Shown here piece after piece: positions 33,165-43,233 of a stretch of 64,000 nt of DNA. The translations under genes and the position numbers were made by a program. Location: assembly GCA_007570785.1 (NCBI GenBank), contig ML661885.1, forward strand, positions 11,511,355 to 11,575,354. The letters run 5' to 3'. The stretch's first letter is position 1, and every line of letters starts with the position of its first letter. The stretch is from Antilocapra americana. Lineage: Eukaryota; Chordata; Mammalia; Artiodactyla; Antilocapridae. A model generated the notes under the pieces. The model had not been told where the DNA came from. It made no database searches and saw only the letters and a list, made by a program, of their open reading frames with translations.

Positions 33165-33385
33165 GGAGGACTTCCCTTGTAGTCCAGTGGTAAAGAAACT
33201 GCCTTCCAATGTAGGGGACATGGGTTCCATCCCTGGTCCAGGAACTACCATCCCATATATTTTGGGGCAACTGGGCCCATACACCACAACGAGAGATCCT
33301 GAGGCTATAACTAGAGAAGGCTGTGTGCCACAATGAAGACCTAGTGCAGCCAAATTTTTTTTTTTTAATTTTTTTAAAACTTAAA
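33165..33385 (+). mobile_element. CHR-type SINE
   Basis: A plus-strand copy: GGACTTCCCTTGTAGTCCAG, GGGTTCCATCCCTGGTCCAG, CACCACAACGAGAGATCC and CTAGTGCAGCC. It is followed by an AT-rich homopolymer tail (33355-33385). The minus-strand ORFs of 63 and 108 residues are readings of it. Confidence 0.85.
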
Positions 33386-34135
33386 AAACTGCCAGCATTA
33401 GGGCTATAGCAATTAGTATGTGAATTTACCACACTCTCTCTAAAGGGCTTATTTTGAGTTAGCAAATTATGTAATTAATGCAGGGACACTTATCAGAATG
33501 AACTCAATTCATATTTGTAGTCTAGATCAAGAGTAAAAATATCATCTGGTATGGTATAGCATGTAATTATTAAGTTTATGGTCAAAGTTCATTAGCAAGC
33601 AACAAATTGAAACAATGCTCATAGGAACTTCTCAACATAGAACCTTATTTATTTAACATAGGGTCTATCAAAACATAAAAATTATATTAAATAGTGTTCA
33701 TAATTAGTTTAGAAACAAAATAAAGTCTAAGCATGATGTATCACCTGCAGTGGCTGAAATCATGCTACTTGTAACGTTGATCCATAACTAAACTATTTTG
33801 ATGAGAAATGCTTTCTCATTATTGAGAGAGATAAATTATATGAATGCTTTAGGCAGAGACACACTCCAGGGGAATTAAAATTAAATACACTTTTAAATGG
33901 TGGTTAAAATGATGAGCTCTGCAAGATTTTATATAGTTTGATATTTGAAAAAATTACATGTTTTACCCATCATCCTACAAAAATTAGTAATTTATCTAGT
34001 CCCAGCCTTTTAGATTAACCAGCCTTCCTTGCTTTGCCCATGTCTAAACTGTTAACACTGTGCTTGAGTTGCCTCATTTCTTTTTTAGTCAATATTGCTG
34101 TTATTGTCATTTTTAATTTCCAGGCCTAATTTTTA
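33386..34135. other. No gene seen
   Basis: Unique AT-rich sequence. Confidence 0.45.
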
Positions 34136-34267
34136 TTTTATTAAAACTTTATTTTTAATATTTTGGCTGCACTGAGCAGCATGCAGGGTCTTACTTCCCC
34201 AGGGTTATAAACCCATGCCCCCTCTAGTGGAAGCAGAGTCCTAACCACTGAAGCACCAGGGAAATCC
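34136..34267 (-). mobile_element. CHR-type SINE, short copy
   Basis: TTTTGGCTGCACTGAGCAGC, CCAGGGTTATAAACCCATG and AACCACTGAAGCACCAGGG, with the body shortened. Confidence 0.78.
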
Positions 34268-34344
34268 TTGACTCATTTCTATTTCCAGTTCTATTCCTAA
34301 ACATCTCTAGTTAGCTCTGCTGATCTGTTAAAGGCCTCCCCCTG

Positions 34345-34566
34345 CATGCATGAATGTATGTGTGTTCAGTCATGTCTGAATCTTTGCAGCCTCACGGACT
34401 ATAACCTGCCAGGCTCTTCTGTCCATGGGATTCTCCCGGCAAAAATACTGGAGTGGGTTGCCATTTCCTCCTCCAGAGGATCTTCCCAACCGACACAGGG
34501 ATCGAACCCACTTCTCTTGCATCTCCTGCACTGGCAGGCAATTTCTTTACCACTAACACCACCCAC
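34345..34566 (-). mobile_element. Bov-tA-type SINE
   Basis: Tail GTGTGTTCAGTCATGTCTG at the left and a body with the CCGACACAGGGATCGAACCC variant. The head end is diverged (ACTAACACCACCCACC). Confidence 0.85.
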
Positions 34567-34604
34567 CACTCCTCAAATCTGATTGTTGATGGTCCTCCTC
34601 AGAC

Positions 34605-34621
34605 ACTGTGTCTAGATTTCT
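34605..34621. repeat. Target-site duplication of the 5S insertion, left copy
   Basis: ACTGTGTCTAGATTTCT, repeated exactly at 34707-34723. A few bases at each edge also match 5S sequence, so the true duplication may be 13-17 bp. Confidence 0.88.
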
Positions 34622-34708
34622 CCCATCCAAGTACTAACCAGGCCCGACCCTGCTTAGCTTCCGAGATCAGACGAGATCGGGCGCGTTCAGGGTGGTATGG
34701 CCGTAGAC
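34619..34708 (-). pseudogene. 5S rRNA retropseudogene, 3'-truncated, no poly-A
   Basis: 5S rRNA is the small Pol III-made RNA of the large ribosomal subunit. The minus strand starts at 34708 exactly at the mature 5' end (GTCTACGGCCATACC). It runs with almost no change through GCGCCCGATCTCG and GAAGCTAAGCAGGGTCGG to TTGGATGGGAGA, then stops. About 90 of 121 nt are present. The last 30 nt, including most of the lower half of the molecule and the terminator, are missing, so it cannot give functional rRNA. Box A, the intermediate element and box C of the internal promoter appear to be kept. It has a flanking 17 bp duplication and no A-tail, which fits a tailless retropseudogene. Confidence 0.93.
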
Positions 34709-34723
34709 TGTGTCTAGATTTCT
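34707..34723. repeat. Target-site duplication of the 5S insertion, right copy
   Basis: ACTGTGTCTAGATTTCT, identical to 34605-34621. Confidence 0.88.
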
Positions 34724-35554
34724 GTGTTGATCACGAGATGTCCTTGCTTCTCTTAGAGCCGTGACCAAACTTTCAGGCATACCAGACCAGTCCGCTTATC
34801 TAACCCTGCCTGTCACTAGTCCACATGCCTGGAATTTCAGTCATTTTTAAAATAAAGAGACTTGTTTTCAACCTCTATCTGCCAGCCCTTTAGAGAGTGA
34901 CAAAAGTTTCAGGAGAAAGTCAGGTTTTTTGGGGTTTTTTTTTGGTGACTACAATATATCATCTTGAATTTGTGATAGGTGCAAACCGAAGAAAGTGTAG
35001 ATGTACTCTGATGCAAAAATCAGACTTTGAATAGCATTTGGGTTTAAATTTGTTGGAAATTTAAACAATATTTTCTTCCAGACTGGAAGAAGAAAACCAC
35101 TCCCAGATGTCTTAATTTTTCTGACTAACAGTGAAGCTTTCACAATTTATGCAATGATGGGTTCAATTAACACAAGTCTTGTGATTCATTTGCAATCTAA
35201 GTGAACAAGTTCCAGCCCATAAGTTTTTACAAATGTTTGTGGTCATTATGTATTTGGCTGTTGATGGTCAGAGAAATTAAACAGGAACTGGTAGCTAACA
35301 AAAAATATCGCTGGAAGTTTCTTGTGCTTTTCAGTTAACAATGGAAGATAAAAAAGATATGTAATTTAAAGTTTACACAAATGTTTTCCCTAACTTAACC
35401 CTGGCAAAATCACTTTGTTTATTGATCTCCTGTAATCAAGAAAAATAAACATTCTGTAATTTACTCTTTCATTAAAATGGGAAAATTTATCACAGCATTT
35501 AAATTCCATGACTTATTTTTTTAATGAGATACTAACATAATTATTTTTAAAGTT
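34724..35554. other. No gene seen
   Basis: Unique sequence. No exon could be defined. Confidence 0.4.
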
Positions 35555-35762
35555 GTGTGCATGTCCAGTCACTCAGCTGTGTCCAACTCTGTGATCCCAT
35601 GGCGTGTAAGCTGGGATCTGTCCATGGAATTTCCCAGGCAAGAATACTGGAGTGTGTTGCCATTTCCTCCTCCAGGAGAATTTTCCCCACCCAGGGATCA
35701 AACCCACATCTCCTACATTTAGCAGGTGAGTTCTTTACTACTGAGCCACCTGAGAAGCCCCC
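35555..35762 (-). mobile_element. Bov-tA-type SINE
   Basis: Tail CATGTCCAGTCACTCAGC and a body with a small deletion (GGCGTGTAAGCTGGGATC). Head CACCTGAGAAGCCCCC. Confidence 0.88.
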
Positions 35763-36568
35763 TTTTAAACTTAGGTTATTCTAATAAAAGTTCCAGCATA
35801 TAATTTCTTATATCTGCCATTTTGTTCTTATTAATTATGAACTTGGTTAAGCTGTACTGCTCTGATATCCTGAGAAAGAATACTGAACTCATACTGGAAC
35901 ATGCTTATAGAAACACGGGACCAATAGAAGAATGGCCTCAACATCCTTCTTCCACTTTTCAACCAGAATTTGTCCCAGAAAAGTGAATTATGTTTTGCTC
36001 TTAATTCTTTCTTTCCTTTTAAGGAAATAGTGTAGCCATCTATACTGTAACAAAAAAAGTATTCGTAAATATTTCATTAAAAACGTGTCTAATTTCTTAC
36101 GTGTTTTCTTAACATTTGTTTTATTTTTAATAATTCACTCGGAATATATAACATCTGTTTAAAATATTTGACCAAATCGACTCTATAGATGTAAATCAAC
36201 ATACCAGGGGAAACTGCCATATAATTCTTGTGTATCCCATCACTGAATCACTGTGAAGAGACTTATGTTTGGAAAGTTTTTAATTTTTGTTCTAAAGTTC
36301 CTAGAAACAGATGTGAAAATTCACTCATATCCCACATTGTCTAGTTCAAGCAGCTGTAAATTATTTCATGGATTACACGTGAATGAAATGAAAGTCCTAG
36401 GATTATTTCATCTAGGCAGCTGTTACTTCCTTAAGTTAAATGAAAACAATTCTTTGCTTGATTAATTCTTGGTTATTTGGATTGCGTGAAGATAAAGTGT
36501 GCGTGTCTTTAGTCATAAATTAGTTCATTTTTCTCGATAGTCACCCTGTGATTCAAAAGATGCATGAC
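35763..36568. other. No gene seen
   Basis: Unique AT-rich sequence. A 70-residue ORF at 36253-36465 has no recognisable features. Confidence 0.4.
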
Positions 36569-36569
36569 A

Positions 36570-36788
36570 AGTTATGTGTATGCTAAGTTGGCTTCAGTCG
36601 TGTCCGACTCTTTTCATCCTGTGAACTGTAATGTGCCAGGCTCCTCTGTCCATGAGATTCTCAAGGCAAGAATACTGGAGTGGGTTGTCATGCCCTCTTG
36701 CAGGTAATCTTCCCGACCTAGGGATCTATCACCTGGGATCAAACCTGCATTGGCAGGCGGATTCTTTACCACCAGCACCACCTGGCTG
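36570..36788 (-). mobile_element. Bov-tA-type SINE
   Basis: Tail GCTAAGTTGGCTTCAGTCG and a TATCACCTGGGATCAAACC variant. The head ends ACCAGCACCACCTGGC. Confidence 0.87.
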
Positions 36789-36841
36789 TCTTTAAAAATA
36801 AATGACTGCTTTGGGGCTTTCTAATGAGAAAAAGAATAGGT

Positions 36842-37010
36842 ATGGCTGTTGTTCTGTCACTAAGTCATACCAGACTCTGCGATCCCATGGACTGCAGCAC
36901 GCCAGGCTCTCCTGTCCTCTACTGTCCCCCAGAATTTGCTCAAATTCATGTTCACTGAGTCAGTGATGTTATCTAACTGTCTCATCCTTTGCCACCTCTT
37001 TCTCCTTTTA
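36842..37010 (-). mobile_element. BovB LINE 3'-end fragment
   Basis: CACTAAGTCATACCAGACTC, TGGACTGCAGCACGCCAGGC, CACTGAGTCAGTGATG and TAACTGTCTCATCC line up with the BovB copy at 28613-28998. Shorter and more diverged. Confidence 0.8.
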
Positions 37011-38660
37011 CCTTCTTTTAAAATCTAACATTCATATCATGCACACATTTCACTTGTAAAGAAAGTTAGACATAAGAAGTATCACTGCTTGATTTCAACT
37101 CCTGTGCTGATAATTCTATCAAGTTTCTCAGCCATATGGTCTGTAGCTTCTTTCCACACTCCATAGCTCCAGACTTGCCCTTCTAACTGCCTACCAAACA
37201 TCCATACAGATGTCTTGACGATAACTCCATCTCAGCAAGTGTGAAACCAAAGATACAATCTCTTCCTATATTCCCCCAAAGTGGTAATATGGAGAAACCT
37301 GCAAGGATTTCATGTGAAATCATTCACTACAATCTGTCAAATCTTTCTCTGAAATTACTTTCCGATACATTTCTCTCTCTTGCTACTTGTTTGCCCCGGG
37401 CCGTCAGTAGCTAATACACATACTATGAAGGATGCAGGCTTCTTCCTGCCTCGACTCCTTATTTTCAGTTTTCACTTTGCCACATGGCTGTGGGCAAGCA
37501 CAACAGATGTATTCTTTCAAAATCCAATTTTCCAGAAGCCAATTTCACATAAGGATCAATTTGTCAAATAGTCAATTAACTAAGTTTGTCGAATTATAAA
37601 AAAATCTTTTCTTGAGACTGGTGCTTTGAGTGGTGTCTCAGGGGAGCTCAGGACTGTCATTTGCAGGAAAAAAAAAAATCAAAACTCTAGTAGTCAGTAA
37701 ATATCAGTGAGTGCGCACCCCGTACTAGACACACTTCTAGTATTATGATACTTCTAAGTATCATAATCTTCTAAGAGATTATGATAGTGACTAAGAAAGA
37801 CTTAATTCCTATCTTGAGTTATCAGGAAAGCAATTTTATAAATTTAGAAAATTGTTTATTTCAGTAAATACAGCCACAATTGTCTCTATAAAACACAGAT
37901 TTGATGACTCTGTCTCCTTTCATCATCTGAGACTGAACTCTTTTTCAGTATTACCTTCTGCTGTTCCTATGCATCCCAGGTTATGGTCATATAGCTGCAT
38001 AACTTTTCCTAAGGCATGGTGTCCCTTCAAATTTCTGCTTTTTCATGTTCTTACACCCCTCTGAAGACTCCTTTACCACCTGGTCTGGCTTGTGTATTTT
38101 TACTCAACTGTTACCTAATTATTCAACTTCCTAATAATTCCTTTATCTTTCAGCTTTCAGTTAGAAAGCTGAAGCTAATCTACATGATTAAAATGAAATA
38201 ATGCCAAGTGCTGACGGATAATTACTGGCAGTTTTGTGGATTTGTTTTTATCTTCAGTTAGTTGATTTTTCATGTGTTTTCCATAAATATAAATATACAA
38301 TATTTATTTTTGGTTTTTTTTTCTGAGATAGAGCTGATCACATTACATTAATAGTTATCTAATTTCTTAACTAGACATTAACAGTCACTATGCAGTTTGA
38401 TTTCCAAGTATCAAAATAGAACAAGTGTATTTTTAAATATTCTCATCAGGTTATTTTCACATAATCTTTCTTTACTATAGTTACCTTAAGAATTGTGAGA
38501 TTCCTTGATGAAAACAGTATTACTGGTTGCTTCAAAGAAATTTCTAGTTGACTAAAGTGTCTCCTCCATATACTGACTTTGGGAACTCTAATATCTCTTC
38601 TGAAGGACAAACCTTTAGATATTTGAAGGTTGCCATTTGTGAAGACATGCATTTAGCTCG
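37011..38660. other. No gene seen; short perfect hairpin at 37742-37767
   Basis: Unique sequence. The inverted repeat ATTATGATACT / AGTATCATAAT has a 4 bp loop. Short ORFs at 37380, 37852 and 38446 show no recognisable domain. Confidence 0.4.
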
Positions 38661-38890
38661 GGGAGCATATTTGATTTTCTCTGCTTGTTCTGAGTTGGGC
38701 AAAAAGCTGGAATCTGGCCTCTGTTAACCAAGTCCTGAATGTTTGAGGCCAACCGCTGCAGAGCTTGTGATTTGTCTTCACTGACTGTTTCCATCAGAGG
38801 TGGTGGGTCAGTGTTCTGATGTGATGTGTGGTCTTTCATTGTCTTTTTCTGTATTCAGTCTCTCAGTCCCCTCTTTTAGTCATTCTCTCC
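38661..38890. repeat. Unidentified diverged direct repeat, copy A
   Basis: It matches 41085-41475 in the same orientation. Shared blocks are GGGAGCATATTTG, CCAAGTC(C/T)TGA, GGCCAA(C/T)(C/T)GCTG(C/T)AGAG, AGA(G/A)GT(G/T)GTGG and TCTCTCA. By eye, roughly three bases in four agree. Both copies give a similar minus-strand peptide (LQRLASNIQDLV here, LQQLAPNGQDLV there). Family unknown. An old endogenous-retroviral or other retroelement internal region is possible. Confidence 0.6.
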
Positions 38891-39127
38891 CTTGCAAGAA
38901 GTTGGCCAAAAGACAAACTCAAGATCCAAGTCTTTACTGCTTCCTTTTAGTCCATCTTTTCAATGTTGTATTATCATGGTGAGCATCTGATGAGAGAGTG
39001 GCTGCATAAAAGTCACTGGATAGAGTTTTCACTATATCAGACTCTGGATAGAATTCGGTGACAGAGATTGTCCATCTCTATTCTTGCCTCTTGCCAAGGA
39101 ATTGAGACTCATCTATAATTTATGTAA

Positions 39128-39342
39128 AGTAGAGTATGTGTATGTGTTAGTTGCTCAGTTGGGTTTGACTCTTTGCAATTCCATTGTCTGTAGCCCACCA
39201 GACTCCTCTGTCTGTGGGATTCTCCAGGCAAGAATACTGGAGTGGATTGCCATTCTCTTTTCCAGAGGATCTTTCCAACCCAGGGATCAAAACTGGGTCC
39301 CCAAATTGCAGTCAGATTCTTTACTGACTGAGCTATTTATAA
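39128..39342 (-). mobile_element. Bov-tA-type SINE
   Basis: Tail GTGTTAGTTGCTCAGTTGGG and a diverged head (TTACTGACTGAGCTATTTA) with the terminal GGGAAGCCC lost. Confidence 0.86.
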
Positions 39343-39394
39343 CTTCTGCCAGAATTAAAATGATCTACATCGTATAGCCTTCTGTGTGATCCCT

Positions 39395-40497
39395 GTTATT
39401 GGAAGCACTGCTTTGATGCTTCCTAAGGCCCACTTGACATCACACTCGAGGATATCTGGCTCTAGGTGAGTGATCACACCATTGTGATTATCTGGGTCGT
39501 GAAGATCTTTTTTACAATTCTGTCTATTCTTGCCACCTCTTCTTAATATCTTCTGCTTCTGTTAGGTCCATACCATTTCTGTCCTTTATTGAGCCCATCT
39601 TTGCATGAAATGTACCCTTTGTATATCTGATTTTCTTGAAGAGAGCTCTAGTCTTTCCCATTCTATTGTTTTCATCTATTTCTTTGCATTGATTGCTGAG
39701 GAAGGCTTTCTTTTTTCTCCTTGCTATTCTTTGGAACTCTGCATTCAAATGGTTATATCTTTCCTTTTTTCCTTTGCTTTTGACTTCTCTTCTTTACACA
39801 GCTATTTGTTAGGCCTCCTCAGACAGCCATTTTTCCTTTTTTGCATTTCTTTTTCTTGGGGATGATCTTGCTCTCTGTCTCCTGTACAATGTCCATCCAT
39901 AGTTCATCAGGCACTCTGTCTATCAGATCTAGTCCCTTAAATCTGTTTCTCACTTCCACTGTATAATCATAAGGGATTTGATCTAGGTCATACCTGAATG
40001 GTCTAGTGGTTTTCCCTACTTTCTTCAACTTAAGTCTGAATTTGGCAATAAGGAGTTCATGATCTGAGCCACAGTCAGCTCCCAGTCTTGTTTTTGCTGA
40101 CTGTATAGAGCTTCTGCATCTTTGACTGCAAAGAATATAATCAGTCTGATTTCGGTGTTGACTATCTGGTGATGTCCATGTGTAGAGTCTTCTCTTGTGT
40201 TGTTGGGAGAGGGTGTTTGCTGTGACCAGTGCATTCTCTTGGCAAAACTCTATTAGCTTCATTCTGTACTCCAAGGCCAAATTTGCCTGTTATTCCAGGT
40301 GTTTCTTGACTTCCTACTTTTGCATTCCAGTCCCCTATAATAAAAAGGACATCTTTTGGGGGTGTTAATTCTAGAAGGTCTTGTAGGTCTTCATAGAACC
40401 GTTCAGTAACATTACTGATCGGGGCATAGACTTGGATTACCATGATAGTGAATGGTTTGCCTTGGAAACGAACAAACTCTGACTGTTTAGGATTCCA
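39395..40497 (-). mobile_element. BovB LINE internal fragment (endonuclease and start of RT)
   Basis: A minus-strand piece of the RTE-type LINE BovB. It runs from inside the endonuclease domain to the N-terminal part of the reverse transcriptase. Neither the element's 5' start nor its 3' tail is present, so it is an internal fragment of about 1.1 kb. The direct repeats on each side (38661-38890 and 41085-41475) are not part of it. Confidence 0.87.
39524..40443 (-). pseudogene. BovB endonuclease domain, frameshifted
   Basis: In life this AP-type endonuclease nicks the insertion site for BovB and, by family knowledge, for Bov SINEs. Three overlapping minus frames carry it. 40162-40443 has QVYAPIS and the catalytic GDWNAKVG. 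39819-40280 has LYTWTSPD, QTDYIL and the catalytic GSDHELL. 39524-39748 has the linker to the RT domain (GSIKDRNGMDLTEAEDIKKRW). At least two frameshifts separate them, and no RT palm motif is reached. The residues around the active site look conserved, so the copy is not very old, but it cannot encode a working protein. Confidence 0.88.
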
Positions 40498-41084
40498 TTT
40501 TTGGGAGAGCTTAAACTATAATTAAATTAAGTCTCAGTTTGATGACACCAGACTTAGTATGAGCAGCTTCATTAAGAGTATGCTGTTATGTTTTTAACAC
40601 AGTTAACCTAGATATTCTCTCGGTTGTTTTGTGAAAGTTCAGATGTTTAGATAGTCTACAGCCTTATCAGAAAAGAGTGATTTCCCTTCTTATGTAACAT
40701 CAGTCATGGATTATGTTTTGGCAAAATTATTATCTTTTGAAACTTTATGTCCCTCTTTTGCTAAGGCTTAGAGCAAGTAAATAGAATCCTTTTTACAAGG
40801 TTCCTTATACTGTGAATAATCATGTATAAATTTGGTTAGAACTGAATTATAAGCAAAATGTAGACCTTTTAAATGTTGATTGAGGGCCTGGATGAAATAG
40901 AAGGTTTCAATGAACACCTGTGGTGTGACTATCCATATGTATTCTTCTCCTTCTCAGGTGAAGATAAAAAGGAAAGATTTAGGGTAAAAAAGAGAAGGCA
41001 TCAGGTATATTCTGATTGAAGTTTGTTGGATGGGGAAGCTCAACACAGTCAAATTAGAAGTGAATAATCTGATGTAATTGGTTT
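40498..41084. other. No gene seen
   Basis: AT-rich sequence that may belong to the same unknown element as the flanking direct repeats. Confidence 0.35.
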
Positions 41085-41475
41085 GGGAGCATATTTGCCT
41101 TCCTCTGGATTGTTTTTGGGCTTCCCAGGTGGCTCAGTGCTAAAAGAATCCAACTGCCAGTATAGGAGATGCAGGAAGATTCTTGCCTGTAAAATCCCGT
41201 TAACAGAGAAACCTGGCGGGCTACAGTACATGGGGTTGCAAAGAGTTGAACACAACGGAGCAACTGAGCATGCACATGCTGTGGATTGTTCCTAGTTGGA
41301 AGCTGGCAGTCACTGACCAAGTCTTGACCATTTGGGGCCAATTGCTGTAGAGATTATGGTTGACTTCTGTGGATGGTTACAGTAGAAGTTGTGGATCCAT
41401 GTCCTAAATGTGGTCTGCCCATTCATTATCCAAACAGATTGATCTCTCACCCTTTTCCCGTATAATTTTCTCCAG
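41085..41475. repeat. Unidentified diverged direct repeat, copy B (split by a SINE)
   Basis: The partner of 38661-38890. A SINE at 41117-41281 interrupts it, and the similarity resumes on the far side at 41291. See copy A for the shared blocks. Confidence 0.6.
41117..41281 (+). mobile_element. Bov-tA-type SINE nested in repeat copy B
   Basis: Head GGGCTTCCCAGGTGGCTCAG, an internal deletion of about 40 bp in the middle, and a tail ending ACGGAGCAACTGAGC. The 9 bp word TGGATTGTT occurs on both sides (41106-41114 and 41282-41290), consistent with a target-site duplication. Confidence 0.87.
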
Positions 41476-43172
41476 CTACATCTAGAAATGATTTGAAGGA
41501 TAATGAAGTAAAACTTTGCAAAATGAAAAGATAACATTTTTCTTAACCTACTGGAAGGTATCTGAAAACATGGACTTTTCATCTTAATTCCATTAGAGTT
41601 AATTTTTTATCTGCAATTGTTTATGTTGTTACAGAGGATCTTGATGATTTAAGAATGGAGGGAGTAACTACCCTGACACCTTCTGGGAGCAAATTTAACC
41701 AAGGTCGAGCTACTTACTCTGCTGAACCTCAGGCCAAAGTCACATTGAACATCTGTTCAAGGTGTGCCAGGTAAAACAGATTATAGGTGTATCTATGTAT
41801 AAACATGATCTTGATTTTTTAAATCTAAGATTTTGATGCAAAGGGTGTACTCCTCTGTATTAAGAGAATCTTTTCCTTTTGGTTATTTTTTCTGCTGAGT
41901 TAACAAGGGAGTTAGTTGTACAGTTTATCCTCATGCCCAATGCCACTCAGACCAACAATGAATCAAAGAGTTTAGACTGTCTTTACTTCACAGTTGGAAC
42001 TATTCTAAGACTTTCTGAATTTCATTTGCTGTCTGAATTTCATTTGCTGTCTGCCTTTCTGTTCCTTTTCAAAAGAAGATTCAAGGGACTCTAGAAGTTC
42101 AAAGCCACTTCTAAGACACCTGCAGAAAGGACAGTTTGCCCAGGTACAGTTTAAGATCGGACATTATTGGCCTCTTAACTTGTTCCTCATCTTGTTCACC
42201 TCCTGGAAAGAATTTAATCAGCTTGATGCTTTTCAGTTTTGGCAGCTGGAAGCAATCTTTGCATATAGTGTATGTGGCCAAAGAAGTAGCTTAAGTTATC
42301 TGCCGAGTCAGCTCCCAGTGCTGGTCTAGCAGAAGCTCACCAAATAGCTAGAATTCATTCTTTTGTAGAAACTAAATCTCATTTGCAAAGAGGCTTTTAA
42401 GCCTGTTTAAATGATAAAACAAGTCTTCTAACCCTTATGTAAATGGTGCAGATTAGCAAGAACAATGCCCTGACTGGCCAGTTTTATCTCCTTTCCTTTA
42501 TGTCTAGCTGTTCTATTGTACAGTTTGAGAGGGGATTAGTGGCTTGGAAATAGGGAGCAGGGGAAGTGTAGGAAAATCAAATCAGATTTTTGTAGCTTTT
42601 CCTTGCCTTTACCCCTTGGGAAGTTTAATTGTAATTGTCATGGGCTTAGAAAAATAAAAAGAGATAGAATAAAAATAAATAGAAAAATCAGAGGATATTA
42701 TTTGACATCATTAAGAGAAATGCCACAATAAAATGAAAATACCACTGGAAACATTGCTTCAGACAAGAAATATTTGGGTGGATTGATTTTTTTGATTAGG
42801 GATGTGAAGAAAACTGCAAATATTTATGTGATGGTATTTAGGCATCCTGAGTGTGAGAGTCATTTAGCAACTAAAAAGAACTTTATAGTATGTTTGTACA
42901 TTTACGGTTGACTGGGAGGGGTTGGTACTTGGTTCTTGGTCCTTGGTCCTTTGTATTGTTTGTAGAAGACTGGGATATGAGGAGTTTTTTCTTTTTTTTG
43001 AAAGGAAATCCTATGAAAACAATATATTTTACTAAAGTACTGAAGGTTTGAATTGGGAAAGGACCAAACCCATTGTATAGCCTTAAATTATTCATATTCA
43101 GCTTCCCAATGAAAAGCTAGATTATAAATTATAAACTACCTGCATATAAACTACCTGAACTCCTAAGCTCTA
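41476..43172. other. No gene seen; one 18 bp tandem duplication
   Basis: TCTGAATTTCATTTGCTG occurs twice in a row at 42014-42049. 42920-42955 has repeated TTGGT(A/T)C(T/C)TTGG words. The rest looks unique. The 71-residue ORF at 41879-42094 crosses the tandem duplication and is unconvincing. Confidence 0.4.
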
Positions 43173-43233
43173 AGGGCTTCCCTGGTGGCTCACATGGTAA
43201 AGAATCTGCCTGCAATACAGGAGACCTGGATTG
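43173..43233 (+). mobile_element. Bov-tA SINE head only (3'-truncated)
   Basis: It starts precisely at GGGCTTCCCTGGTGGCTCAC and ends after AGGAGACCTGGATTG. The BovB-derived tail is missing. The expected truncation would be at the 5' end. Confidence 0.82.

Noticed and set aside
34619..34708. A functional 5S rRNA gene
   Set aside because: About a quarter of the molecule and the T-run terminator are missing, and a target-site duplication flanks it.
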